Of a stretch of DNA of 64,000 bases, positions 34,689 to 44,048 are shown in pieces. The stretch's first letter is position 1. Every line of letters starts with the position of its first letter. Position numbers and translations under genes: made by a program. Below the pieces are notes generated by a model that saw only the letters and a list, made by a program, of their open reading frames with translations, searched no databases and was not told the DNA's origin. This stretch comes from Lachnospiraceae bacterium (lineage in GTDB: Bacteria; Bacillota; Clostridia; Lachnospirales; Lachnospiraceae), in contig CAAFXG010000216.1 in assembly GCA_900766925.1 (NCBI GenBank), forward strand, positions 1 to 64,000, given 5' to 3'.

Positions 34689-35780
34689 CTATACTTTTTT
34701 TAATATATAATTTATAAACCTGTTATATCCCAAAACTTTTTTCATTAATTCAATGAAAATAGATAACAACAACGAAATCCCGGTCAACCATAACACTGTT
34801 AGAACAAAATGACCTCTTGTGTATAAAAAATCCGTCAAATAATAAGCCCTAAAGAAATTATGTACCAAATACATATTCATCGAATGTATCCCTAAATAAT
34901 ATAGTATTTTTTTCAAAAAAGGAATTATTGTGACAAATTCTACAATAAATAAACATATTATAAAAGGCAGCAATGCCGTCTTTATTACCCAAAAAACTCT
35001 TGATGACAAATCAAAGTATGCCCTGCACAATATAATAATTATAACCATTTCAACAATAGCCTTTATAAGCTTCATACTTGCAGTCTTACCCAAATTAATA
35101 AATCTGTTAATCAAATCATAATATGCACATGCAATTCCCATAACGAAAATCAAAATATATGGATATACTTCGCTCCCCACAATCAGCACCGGAGAATTAC
35201 CTACACCAAACAACGCTTGTGGCAATACAATAATGCCTATCATAATCAAGAAAATACTCTCTTTATATTTCACAAGAAGAGGAGTAATAAGAATGAACAC
35301 AAATGCCACACTCATATACCACCAATTATTATTCATAAGACTATTTCCAAATAATTTTCCTAGTCCAAGAAAATCAACAATGCATCTGGCAATTCCGTCC
35401 GCAACGGTTCCACCAAAGAAACGTCTTACAAACCTTCCATCGATAATTTGACAGACTACAGCAGAGAGAATCCATATAAACCAATAACCGGAAAAAGTCT
35501 TTATGTACCTCTTTGCCACCCACTTATTAGCACTTTCTTTATTATCATAACTCAAATATAATCCATATCCGGATATAAACGCAAAAATTGCAACGCATAT
35601 TTTACCGCCCGCAGCCAATTTGACAATAGCATCCATATTAAAGGGATAGAATGATATAGCATAATCTGAAAATAATTTTGCATCTCTAAAGCAATGATGA
35701 AATATCATAATCAAAATAGCAACACCCTTTAGTATAGTCGATTTTTCTTTATCAAACTTACATATATTTGTTTCCATCAT
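34689..35780 (-). CDS. Acyltransferase family 3 (OafA-like) membrane O-acyltransferase
   Basis: About 363 residues and ten helices. The N terminus has KGVAILIMIFHHCFRD, with the histidine expected in OafA-type acyltransferases, then FAFISGYGLYLSY and NNWWYMSVAF. Such proteins O-acetylate extracellular polysaccharides. ATG 35780 is preferred to GTG 35789 because AAAGGG is about eight bases before it. It lies between the TagF-like/GT2 protein and the fused membrane protein. Confidence 0.85.
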   Translation of the reverse strand: MMETNICKFDKEKSTILKGVAILIMIFHHCFRDAKLFSDYAISFYPFNMDAIVKLAAGGKICVAIFAFISGYGLYLSYDNKESANKWVAKRYIKTFSGYWFIWILSAVVCQIIDGRFVRRFFGGTVADGIARCIVDFLGLGKLFGNSLMNNNWWYMSVAFVFILITPLLVKYKESIFLIMIGIIVLPQALFGVGNSPVLIVGSEVYPYILIFVMGIACAYYDLINRFINLGKTASMKLIKAIVEMVIIIILCRAYFDLSSRVFWVIKTALLPFIICLFIVEFVTIIPFLKKILYYLGIHSMNMYLVHNFFRAYYLTDFLYTRGHFVLTVLWLTGISLLLSIFIELMKKVLGYNRFINYILKKV

Positions 35781-35822
35781 CTTATACACCCTTTAGAGTA
35801 TTCTGAATAACCTCTGTCAAAC

Positions 35823-38800
35823 CTACATATTCTGTAATATTTTATTATATACTCTCTCACAATTTTTTCCATCGCGTTCAAGGAAGAAATCTTTTCTGCG
35901 TTTAGCATACTTTTCTTCAACCTTGCAGTCATTTTTAATTATTTTAATAATTTCTTCTGCTGCCTTACCTGCATCGGTTGCAACCGGACCAAAACCATCA
36001 TTTTCATAATTGAAATATCCGGCAGTATACATATGTCCTCCGCCAAAGAATTCATCTTTGTCAAACTGGTAGTATACAACAGGTTTATCTATATAAGCAA
36101 AATCCATTGCAGTTGAGGAATAATCTGTAATCATCAGCTTACTTTCAGCAAAAATCTGTCGATAGGTTACATCATCATCCAGGATAGTAAGCACGCCCAA
36201 ATTCTCAAACAATGACATATATTCTCTCATCCTAGGATGCATTTTAATGACAAAACGATAATTATATTTGTCAATGATTTTATTTAATTTTTTATTACAG
36301 ATAAGCTCCTTATAAAACTTATAATAATCTGTAAGAGCAAACTTATCCAGACTTAAGTTCTGTAAGTAAGCTCTCCATGTTGGGCACAGAACTATCTGAT
36401 TTTGGGGCTCGTTATACATATAATCAAACCTTGGAAAACCTGTAAGCCATACATTCTCCTCATCATAACTGTACGGATATTCCAATATACTATTACTCTC
36501 CCTATACGCTGTTGTGATAAAACCAAAGATATTTTTATTATACCTGCTAAGCCATTTTGATAAATCATCCTTTGTAACACCATGCTGCAGAAAAATAAAT
36601 TTTTGCTCCGCAAGCAAATCGGCATAGTATTTTCTGTCACCATAATATTCCTTCTCTCCTTCAAATGGCGTAAATACGGAATCCTCTGCCTGTGATGATA
36701 TAATACAGTCCGCTACAACATGCATGCATAAATGTTCATCACTGCCATATGCAAGCACCGGACCTATACCACACATCTTTTCATAATCAGGACTATCCTC
36801 TTTAATTACAAAATACGCATCAACAGGCAAATCCTCTCTTGACATCAGATATCTGAAAAAAGCTTCTCCGTTATCATCAGATACATTCATCCTATCAGAG
36901 ATAAGCCATATCGGCTTTTTCTTCTCATATAATTTGGCGAATCTTCTTATCTTGGCAATTTTTTCAAACTTAATATCCGTCAACATTCCGTTTGTTATTG
37001 GTCTGTCTATTGTACTAACATAGGTTATACCCTTGTACAGACTGTACAAATACTCCTCCTCATAAACCAAATCCTGTCTGGTTTTTTTCTCTTCATCTGT
37101 GAATCTGCAGAGGTTGATTAGATTATTCTCATCATTTTCATCCATATTGAATGGTATTATATGTTCCTCCTGTGCACAGCTTTTCTCTAAATAAATACAA
37201 TCCTTCTTTGCAGATAATTTATTCTCTCCATTTATATAATACTGTTTTTTCTCCAAATTAATCGGAGAGAATTTACCGTATCTATAAAGAGTTCTCTCTA
37301 CAAGCAAACCATTAACAGCTATGGCAACCTTTATTCTTCTTTCGTAATATTCTTCCTTAACTGGAATTCTGCCCCTGAATCCAATTTCCTGTTTCAGATT
37401 TCCAAAACAGTTATCGCAATCTGAAACCCGTTCTATTTTTTCACAAACATAGTAATCATCAATACATTTAACATAAATATCCAGTTCTGCATCTAAAGAT
37501 ACACCCATCAGGACAACATATCCCTCAATAGATATATAATCATCCTTAACTCCTATAAAGTCAATTTTGGTAAGCATATTGCTAATAGATGCAAGATAAA
37601 TATTATCCTGTAATATGTCTATATCATTGGCTGTTTGTCGTATCGTTATTTTATTTCCATATTTCAGACTATATAATTGTATTTTTTGATCCCTTGACAG
37701 CTTCATCTGACGCTCTATTACAGTATCATCTATCAAATTCAGAGCTTTTATCATATTGCTCTCATACAATGCTATTTCTGAATCATTTAATCCTGCTTCT
37801 GAATAATCCTTTATTCTAAATCTCCATTGAAGGTCTGTCATAATTGTATTTTGAACAAAATATGGTGCAAAGCCATACTTTTCTTTGCTGTATTCAAATA
37901 AAAAGAAAACCAGATTTTCAAAGTATTCAAAGTAATATGATTTCTTTGTTCTCAATGTATTAATAAGCGAACCGCCTTCGCTCCTGCGTCTATACCAGAA
38001 ATTACATTCCGTAACCAGACCAATGGCCATCTTTTCCAACAATATCTGCGCAATGAATTTAGTATCCTCACCACTCGGAAGTGTCGGGTCATACTCAAAT
38101 TTCTGAGTCAGCTCATTTTTGAAGAAGCTCGCTGTAACAAACATTGAAGTAATGTTATAGTCTTTCCACAAATCTGCAACTCTGGTACCATTTTTAAACT
38201 TATAGTTCTGCCAGTGTGGGCCCTCCTCACCATCAAAAAAATAAATAGGTATTGATACAACATCTATTTCATTATAATGCTTATCGAAAAAACTCTTCAC
38301 TGTAGATAATACATTTTCTGAAAATTTGTCATCTGAATCACAGAAGTTGACATATCTTCCGGTTGCATGCTTTTTACCCTCATTTCGTGCCGACGCAACC
38401 CCGCCATTTGACTTATGAATAGCAATTATATTATTAGGATACATTTGTGCATATTTATCACAAATAGCAGGAGATTCATCCTTAGACCCATCATCCACAA
38501 GAATAAGCTGTACATTTTCTTCAAAGCCTATATCCTGACTAATTATGCTTTCAATGGTTTCTTCAAGATAATCCTGTACATTATATACGGCAGTAACTAT
38601 AGAAAAAGCAAACTGTGTATCAGGCTTTTTTGCCTTGGATTTATGGAATAAAACATCTTCCTTTATAGTATATACAAACTTAGAGCGAATGGCACGCAGT
38701 GAAATGGTATCCCTTCTGATATTTTTATTTAGGTAAAATTCATATTCTTTACCATTTATTTCATGTCTGATAATAGTTTGAATATACAAGTCAGCTCTGC

Positions 38801-39182
38801 ATAGTGTTACTCCGTCATTATTCTCGGCGATATCCTCAATATCCTCTCCACCTGTTTTATTTATCAATCTCTTATACGTTACCTTCCCCTCATTGTCAAA
38901 GGCAATATAACACAACCATGTTATATCAGCATCGAGAAAGAGTTTATCACAGTCAGTAAAATCAAATAATACATCCTTTTCTCTTTGAACACCTGGCATT
39001 ATTATCTTATCACCGGCATCCTTGCTGTTAATAAGTACAAGATAATAATTTTCGACATTCCTCTTGGCAACATTAAAGCCCAGACTTAAATATCCATCTT
39101 CATCCTGCTTTAACCCTACATTAAACTGACCCTTATGCTTCAATTCTCCCGATTTGATTTTGTCCAATAAAATATCTTCCAT
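35823..39182 (-). CDS. GT2 and CDP-glycerol glycerophosphotransferase (TagF-like) bifunctional protein
   Basis: A 1119-residue soluble protein. After an N-terminal ~190 residues without a named domain, a GT2 domain begins at FAFSIVTAVYNVQDYLEET with LVDDGSKDESP and FCDSDDKFS. The C-terminal ~350 residues are a glycerophosphotransferase: FLQHGVTKDD, CPTWRAYLQ, VIKMHPRM and MITDYSSTAMDF. It could add a sugar and a glycerol- or ribitol-phosphate-type unit to a growing teichoic-like polymer. The donor cannot be determined. RBS AAGGGA precedes the ATG. Confidence 0.82.
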   Translation of the reverse strand: MEDILLDKIKSGELKHKGQFNVGLKQDEDGYLSLGFNVAKRNVENYYLVLINSKDAGDKIIMPGVQREKDVLFDFTDCDKLFLDADITWLCYIAFDNEGKVTYKRLINKTGGEDIEDIAENNDGVTLCRADLYIQTIIRHEINGKEYEFYLNKNIRRDTISLRAIRSKFVYTIKEDVLFHKSKAKKPDTQFAFSIVTAVYNVQDYLEETIESIISQDIGFEENVQLILVDDGSKDESPAICDKYAQMYPNNIIAIHKSNGGVASARNEGKKHATGRYVNFCDSDDKFSENVLSTVKSFFDKHYNEIDVVSIPIYFFDGEEGPHWQNYKFKNGTRVADLWKDYNITSMFVTASFFKNELTQKFEYDPTLPSGEDTKFIAQILLEKMAIGLVTECNFWYRRRSEGGSLINTLRTKKSYYFEYFENLVFFLFEYSKEKYGFAPYFVQNTIMTDLQWRFRIKDYSEAGLNDSEIALYESNMIKALNLIDDTVIERQMKLSRDQKIQLYSLKYGNKITIRQTANDIDILQDNIYLASISNMLTKIDFIGVKDDYISIEGYVVLMGVSLDAELDIYVKCIDDYYVCEKIERVSDCDNCFGNLKQEIGFRGRIPVKEEYYERRIKVAIAVNGLLVERTLYRYGKFSPINLEKKQYYINGENKLSAKKDCIYLEKSCAQEEHIIPFNMDENDENNLINLCRFTDEEKKTRQDLVYEEEYLYSLYKGITYVSTIDRPITNGMLTDIKFEKIAKIRRFAKLYEKKKPIWLISDRMNVSDDNGEAFFRYLMSREDLPVDAYFVIKEDSPDYEKMCGIGPVLAYGSDEHLCMHVVADCIISSQAEDSVFTPFEGEKEYYGDRKYYADLLAEQKFIFLQHGVTKDDLSKWLSRYNKNIFGFITTAYRESNSILEYPYSYDEENVWLTGFPRFDYMYNEPQNQIVLCPTWRAYLQNLSLDKFALTDYYKFYKELICNKKLNKIIDKYNYRFVIKMHPRMREYMSLFENLGVLTILDDDVTYRQIFAESKLMITDYSSTAMDFAYIDKPVVYYQFDKDEFFGGGHMYTAGYFNYENDGFGPVATDAGKAAEEIIKIIKNDCKVEEKYAKRRKDFFLERDGKNCERVYNKILQNM

Positions 39183-39219
39183 CGCACTATATCCCTTCTT
39201 ATTCTACTGCCTAAGTCCT

Positions 39220-40212
39220 TTACCTCTCAAACCCACTCTTCTCCGGCAATATCTTCTCAAAGCTCCTGCTTGTTTCCTCAGCTGCCTTCTCCCAATCCGT
39301 AAGTCTGTCCGTATCATTCACACACACCAGATTATACCTCTGCTGTTCAATACCCTCACACATGCTCTGTATATTCTTGTCAGTCACGTGATAGGTATGC
39401 CCTACCTTGGTTGTTCTCGGGGTGAATTTACCGGTAACCATCTGCCAGTATTCAAACAGATACGGACTTACATTAGTCTTCTCTCTGAATCGGCAGGCGC
39501 AGGTTTCATCCAACACTTCCTCTTCCACTCCCCATACCTCTTCAAAGGTTGACTTAGAGAATGGGATGGCAAGATGCCAGTCATACAGTCCTGAAAAATA
39601 CCATACACATTTAGACAGCAGCCAGCTTTTTACTACTCGTTTTATGCCGTTTTTCGGACTATATACCTTCTTCCGATGCTTCTTTAACACCTCTCTCATG
39701 TTAAAATGCTCATTGATTACAGCAATGTTTGAACCTAATATCCAGCCTATACTATTCTTTGTAAATTTTATTACCTGCAGACCAAAGGTTGCACATGGAT
39801 AGCCGTCCTTGAAAAACAACTCTGGTGACGTTTCCTTAGTAAGGAACATATCATCATTAAAGTATACAAAGTTTTCAGCCAGCCCCTCAATCCTATGCAT
39901 ATTAAGCTCTATCGTGTGCGAGTTAAAGGTAGGCAGATACTTCTCGGGTATGAAGTCCGTATGTTTAACAATGTGAAGCTTCGGATTAGTAACGTCCAGC
40001 CATTCCGGCAGATGTCCGCAGGTCACAAAATGTATTTTTCTTACCCATGGTGCAAACTTCTCTACACCACGAAACCAATATTTGAGGATATCCCAGTCCC
40101 TGTAACGTACATCCGACTGGTCACCCTGAACACCCAAATATTTATTTTTTTCCGCGCGCCACTCCGGGTCGTTTCCGTCGACCCAGGTCACTACAAAATC
40201 AATATCTGCCAT
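39220..40212 (-). CDS. Stealth-family capsular polysaccharide phosphotransferase
   Basis: About 330 residues. Conserved region 1 is DFVVTWVDGNDPEW at the N terminus. Region 2 follows with RYRDWDILKYWFRG, YLPTFNSHTIELNMHRI and FVYFNDDMFL. Stealth proteins transfer sugar-1-phosphates to make phosphodiester-linked glycans. ATG 40212 is preferred to GTG 40224 because GAGGTG lies directly upstream. A second Stealth gene lies at 48326, suggesting two phosphodiester linkages. Confidence 0.9.
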   Translation of the reverse strand: MADIDFVVTWVDGNDPEWRAEKNKYLGVQGDQSDVRYRDWDILKYWFRGVEKFAPWVRKIHFVTCGHLPEWLDVTNPKLHIVKHTDFIPEKYLPTFNSHTIELNMHRIEGLAENFVYFNDDMFLTKETSPELFFKDGYPCATFGLQVIKFTKNSIGWILGSNIAVINEHFNMREVLKKHRKKVYSPKNGIKRVVKSWLLSKCVWYFSGLYDWHLAIPFSKSTFEEVWGVEEEVLDETCACRFREKTNVSPYLFEYWQMVTGKFTPRTTKVGHTYHVTDKNIQSMCEGIEQQRYNLVCVNDTDRLTDWEKAAEETSRSFEKILPEKSGFER

Positions 40213-40243
40213 ATTGCACCTCACATTATGAACACCGGTTATT

Positions 40244-42898
40244 CTAACGGTGCATAAGTTTTCTCTTATCTATTCTGACAAAATCAACAACCTGTTTTGC
40301 GGTTTTGGAGTAAACCAGAATATGAAGACCTTCCTTATCGCAAGGGTATATCGTCCTGGTTCCATCCTTCTCAATGCTTATTTCAGAATAAGCTTCAGTA
40401 TTGTCCTCATTGCTTTTATATCCTGTTGCAGCAAAAAGTGTTCCGTCACATTCATAATATACGTGACTGAATTCTGCAACATCCTGCTTTAATTCACGTG
40501 ACTCACCATCATATATGCAGCTATAGCCCTTTGAGAAATGAATTGCAGGAATAAACAACTTCATGCTGTGCAGTGAAGGGCAATCCTCACCGTTTTCAGA
40601 CATGACAATGACCAAATCCTTTTGCATTTTCTTAAGTGCCCTCAGATACATATTTGTTGTGAGAGCGCTGTAAAGCTTCCTGTATTCTGCCTTTGTCCCT
40701 AAATCAACACTTACCCTGCTAACCTCAGAAACCTTCTTTGCCGTTGAAACAGCCTCCTTTAACCAATTCCATGAATCATCTATCTCTTTATTAAGAATCT
40801 CATAAACAGCATCGTAATCAATATCCTTAGTAAGTATTTCCGGATGCTTCTTTAAATCCTTAGATGACTCAAACCATCTGTCTGTAAGATTAAGCTTAGT
40901 AAGAAGTGATTTAATTCTTGATACAGCCCACGCATCCTGAATAAGGATGAAGTTCTTCCTGAAGATAATAGAGAAGCATACACAGTGATATGAATCTGTC
41001 ATTACAAAATCACTATGCTGTATGTTATAGAGCCACTCCTCCGTAACTATATTCTTCTCATAAGGCATATCAAAGTTCTTAGACTTCTTCTTCCACTTCT
41101 TCGCATTACCCGGTCCCATATTTACACGAGGAAGGTTGAGCTGCTCTGACACAAATTGAAGTCCCTGGTTAAGATTATCCTTAGGTGTAAGCGCATAAAC
41201 TGCCATGTATGGTCCTTCATGCTTTCTCTTAGCCTTATCGGCAAGTGCTGAATATTCCTCTGCAGAAATGAGGAATACAGGGTCCATGACATGCTTTGCA
41301 GACACACCAAAATAATCACGACATATATTAACTCCATCAGCCTCTCTTACACCAATGGCATCAAATCTCTTCATAAGCTTGGTAATCTTAGGGTATAAAT
41401 ATGCATAATCAGGGAATATTGTTGGTTTTTCAAAGCCGTATGATGCTGCATAAGCTACCTTTTTCTTAGTATCCTTAACAAAATCAAGATAGAAGGACAG
41501 CTTTCTTCCCTTGAATAATTCGTAGTTCCACACCTGATCAGAGCCAAGCACAAATGTTTCAGCCAAATCATTGTACTTGTCATATTCTGCAAGAGGAAGC
41601 TCCTCACTCAAAAGAGTATTTTCCTCAAAGAATCTCACAGAATGCGACTTAGGCTCCTCTGTTTTTCTCTTTGGAGGACGCACCATTACTACAGCATAGC
41701 CCATATTAAGGAGAGCCTTATAAAGTGCATAGTAAGTAATAACTCCACCATAATTGGTTCCAAGTGTATTACCATATACAGCAATATCAAATGGATTACC
41801 TATATTCTTTCTTAATGCCTCGTTAAAGGTTTCAGTCTTAAGCATCTGAAGGAATCTGTCACGGTTGACATGCATTTTTCTTGTAACCTTACTTCTGTTA
41901 CCTGCCCTTGCCTGCTCTAAGGTTATCTTCTTCATGAGAACAAGTCTCTCCTGAAGATATGGGAACAACTCCTTGGCATGTTCATTATTGAAATATAACA
42001 ATGATAAGCCCGAATCGTTATCAATAAGCTCAGGATAGTACTTCTCAGCGCCCCAGAAGTCACCTGCTGAAAAATCGCCTACACGTGGTACTACAGCGCC
42101 CTGACAAGCGGCACAAGACCTTCTAAGCCCAATATTCTTCCTAAATGAAGTATAGTAAGTATTCTTGTTTGAATGCTTAACACTCTTAAGTCCATTTTTA
42201 TAATGTATACAAATATATGATTTTTTAAATCCGTGGTTACCCTTGTGTCTGAATTCGATATCCTTAACCTTAGACAAATCAAGGTTCTCTTCAAGATACT
42301 TCTTCCAGCTCATAGGTGCAGGACATCCATGGCAGATTATATCCATTGTATATAGCTTGTCATACGCTCTTCCAAGGAAATTGTGAAGACCTGCAACCTG
42401 ACAAGGAGACCCTGAAAATAATACCCACTTACCAGCCTCAAGTAATTCCTTAATCTCTCTAAATACAAGGCCGGTCTGGCTCTGGACATACTTAGATCTC
42501 TTTATTTTTCGAACACCTTCCTCCGTGTTCTCAATTGTATGCCAAACCTCAAAATCCTCATTATACGCTGCACCACAAACATAACCTTCCTTTGACAGAA
42601 TATACTCTGCAAGTAATGCAAAGATTCCACCGGAGGTACTCTCCTTAAGGATTTTTTTGTCGCCCTTTGCTGCATATATATCAGGATTTTCATCGTTATC
42701 CTTCTTTGGATGAAGCGACGGACAAACCTTTTCACATAATCCGCATGAGATACATTTATCATAATCAATTACAGGCTCATGAAAGCCCTCATCATTGTAT
42801 GCCATGGTTATGGCATCCTTCGGACATTTGTTATAGCACGCACCACAGCCGGAGCATAAGCTTTTGTCCAGCTTGTCTATTGTACATGATGTATCCAT
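40244..42898 (-). CDS. Ferredoxin/F420H2-dehydrogenase beta-like domain fused to polysaccharide pyruvyl transferase
   Basis: An 884-residue fusion. Residues 1-55 hold two [4Fe-4S] motifs (CSGCGACYNKCP and CISCGLCEKVCP). Residues ~80-370 follow the coenzyme F420 hydrogenase/dehydrogenase beta subunit family (SGGIFALLAEY, GSPCQVAGL, CHGCPAPMSW). From ~375 a polysaccharide pyruvyl transferase domain starts (YGNTLGTNYGGVITYYAL) with MTDSYHCVCFS later. These proteins occur in surface glycan clusters. The redox half suggests a reductive sugar step, but no reaction is established. Linked to the small membrane protein gene by two bases. Confidence 0.8.
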   Translation of the reverse strand: MDTSCTIDKLDKSLCSGCGACYNKCPKDAITMAYNDEGFHEPVIDYDKCISCGLCEKVCPSLHPKKDNDENPDIYAAKGDKKILKESTSGGIFALLAEYILSKEGYVCGAAYNEDFEVWHTIENTEEGVRKIKRSKYVQSQTGLVFREIKELLEAGKWVLFSGSPCQVAGLHNFLGRAYDKLYTMDIICHGCPAPMSWKKYLEENLDLSKVKDIEFRHKGNHGFKKSYICIHYKNGLKSVKHSNKNTYYTSFRKNIGLRRSCAACQGAVVPRVGDFSAGDFWGAEKYYPELIDNDSGLSLLYFNNEHAKELFPYLQERLVLMKKITLEQARAGNRSKVTRKMHVNRDRFLQMLKTETFNEALRKNIGNPFDIAVYGNTLGTNYGGVITYYALYKALLNMGYAVVMVRPPKRKTEEPKSHSVRFFEENTLLSEELPLAEYDKYNDLAETFVLGSDQVWNYELFKGRKLSFYLDFVKDTKKKVAYAASYGFEKPTIFPDYAYLYPKITKLMKRFDAIGVREADGVNICRDYFGVSAKHVMDPVFLISAEEYSALADKAKRKHEGPYMAVYALTPKDNLNQGLQFVSEQLNLPRVNMGPGNAKKWKKKSKNFDMPYEKNIVTEEWLYNIQHSDFVMTDSYHCVCFSIIFRKNFILIQDAWAVSRIKSLLTKLNLTDRWFESSKDLKKHPEILTKDIDYDAVYEILNKEIDDSWNWLKEAVSTAKKVSEVSRVSVDLGTKAEYRKLYSALTTNMYLRALKKMQKDLVIVMSENGEDCPSLHSMKLFIPAIHFSKGYSCIYDGESRELKQDVAEFSHVYYECDGTLFAATGYKSNEDNTEAYSEISIEKDGTRTIYPCDKEGLHILVYSKTAKQVVDFVRIDKRKLMHR

Positions 42899-42900
42899 TA

Positions 42901-43050
42901 TTATTTCCTCCCTGTGTTCTTTTTCTTTCTGGTTAATAATAAAAACATTCCATATGCAAACACAATCACTGACATAAGTATTATCATATTATCCATACTG
43001 TCAAGCTGTGTCATAAGATTCTTTAATTCAGCAACTAATTCGTCTGCCAT
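42901..43050 (-). CDS. Small single-helix membrane protein (49 residues)
   Basis: A short reading frame with a GGAGGTAGTA ribosome site before its ATG. The first ~20 residues are polar and acidic (MADELVAELKNLM), followed by one hydrophobic helix (about 21-40) and a basic tail RKKKNTGRK. Its stop lies two bases before the start of the Fe-S fusion gene. No family is recognised. It fits an operon-embedded membrane peptide rather than chance, given the RBS and tight spacing. Confidence 0.6.
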   Translation of the reverse strand: MADELVAELKNLMTQLDSMDNMIILMSVIVFAYGMFLLLTRKKKNTGRK

Positions 43051-43067
43051 TACTACCTCCATAGCTA

Positions 43068-44048
43068 CTACAGGCTAATACCCTGCTCACTGTGTTCTCC
43101 TATAACCGGATGCTTCTTTATCAGACAGGCAGCACTGACTGCATATCTGTAGGTTCCATCCTGTTTCACGGAATCATCAAAGTATTTATTATCCTCCGTT
43201 GCCAAAATTCTGGCAACAGGCTTCCATTTTCCATCGTTTTTTCTTCTATATATTCTGTATGATTTGACATCCGGAATCCGGCTCCAACCAATACCCTTCC
43301 TGCCATCTTCCTCAACCTCATATATCTTAGGAACAGGCGGAAGGTTACCCTTAATGGAAACAGCCTCAACTCCAAGGATATCCCTCTTACTTACAACCCT
43401 CTTCTCCTCAGTTACCAGAAAAGCCTTAACAGTATAAATATATTTCGTGTTATCCCCTATTGCATAGTCATCGTATTCCGTCTGGCCATTTATAGCTCTT
43501 CCAATCCTCTTCCATTTGCCGGAGATAACCTTCCTGTAAATAGTGTATCCGTCTACCTCAGGTACCTCCTCCCAGCGTACCTTTATATATCTTCCCTCGC
43601 ACCTTGCATCAATAAGCTTAGGTGTGTCAAGGACATCGGGTAGAACTTCAATTTCGTTTTCGTCGTCCGTCCTGTCTACATATAGATCATTTTCAATGTA
43701 GCTTTTTTCAATTTCTTCTATATAGGAAGCCGCTTCCTTTTTACTGATTCTGACCGTCTTATTCTGTGCAGGACCAACAATTCTTACCAGCATAAAGATT
43801 ATTATGAAATACACTGCACACATGCCAAAATTCACGAGCCGGTCAAGCTTCATTTCCTCCCAGTCCTCCAGAAGCTCTTTTACAGAAGCGTCTTCAGAAT
43901 CGCTTATAGCTTTATCTTCGTTATCCAGACCGGCAAGCTGCTCCTTCACATCCGTAGCCTTAATAGACACACTCACATCCATGTAAATCATGTATGCGAG
44001 AGCTGCTGCCAATACAAAGAATACTATTATTTTAACCTTCGATTTCAC
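43068..44048 (-). CDS. Membrane protein with two fibronectin-type-III-like domains
   Basis: About 326 residues. Two hydrophobic helices (IIVFFVLAAALAYMIY and FGMCAVYFIIIFMLVRIV) flank an acidic loop of ~65 residues. After the second helix come two similar beta-sandwich units of ~85 residues, each with a GYTIYRKV/SYRIYRRK strand and GKWKRIGR/GKWKPVAR turn. The Fn3-like part may bind glycan or protein; its side of the membrane is unclear. The GTG at 44048 has AAGGAAG upstream and is my choice, though ATG 44057 or 44075 are possible. It overlaps the end of the TagF-like gene. Confidence 0.6.
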   Translation of the reverse strand: MKSKVKIIVFFVLAAALAYMIYMDVSVSIKATDVKEQLAGLDNEDKAISDSEDASVKELLEDWEEMKLDRLVNFGMCAVYFIIIFMLVRIVGPAQNKTVRISKKEAASYIEEIEKSYIENDLYVDRTDDENEIEVLPDVLDTPKLIDARCEGRYIKVRWEEVPEVDGYTIYRKVISGKWKRIGRAINGQTEYDDYAIGDNTKYIYTVKAFLVTEEKRVVSKRDILGVEAVSIKGNLPPVPKIYEVEEDGRKGIGWSRIPDVKSYRIYRRKNDGKWKPVARILATEDNKYFDDSVKQDGTYRYAVSAACLIKKHPVIGEHSEQGISL

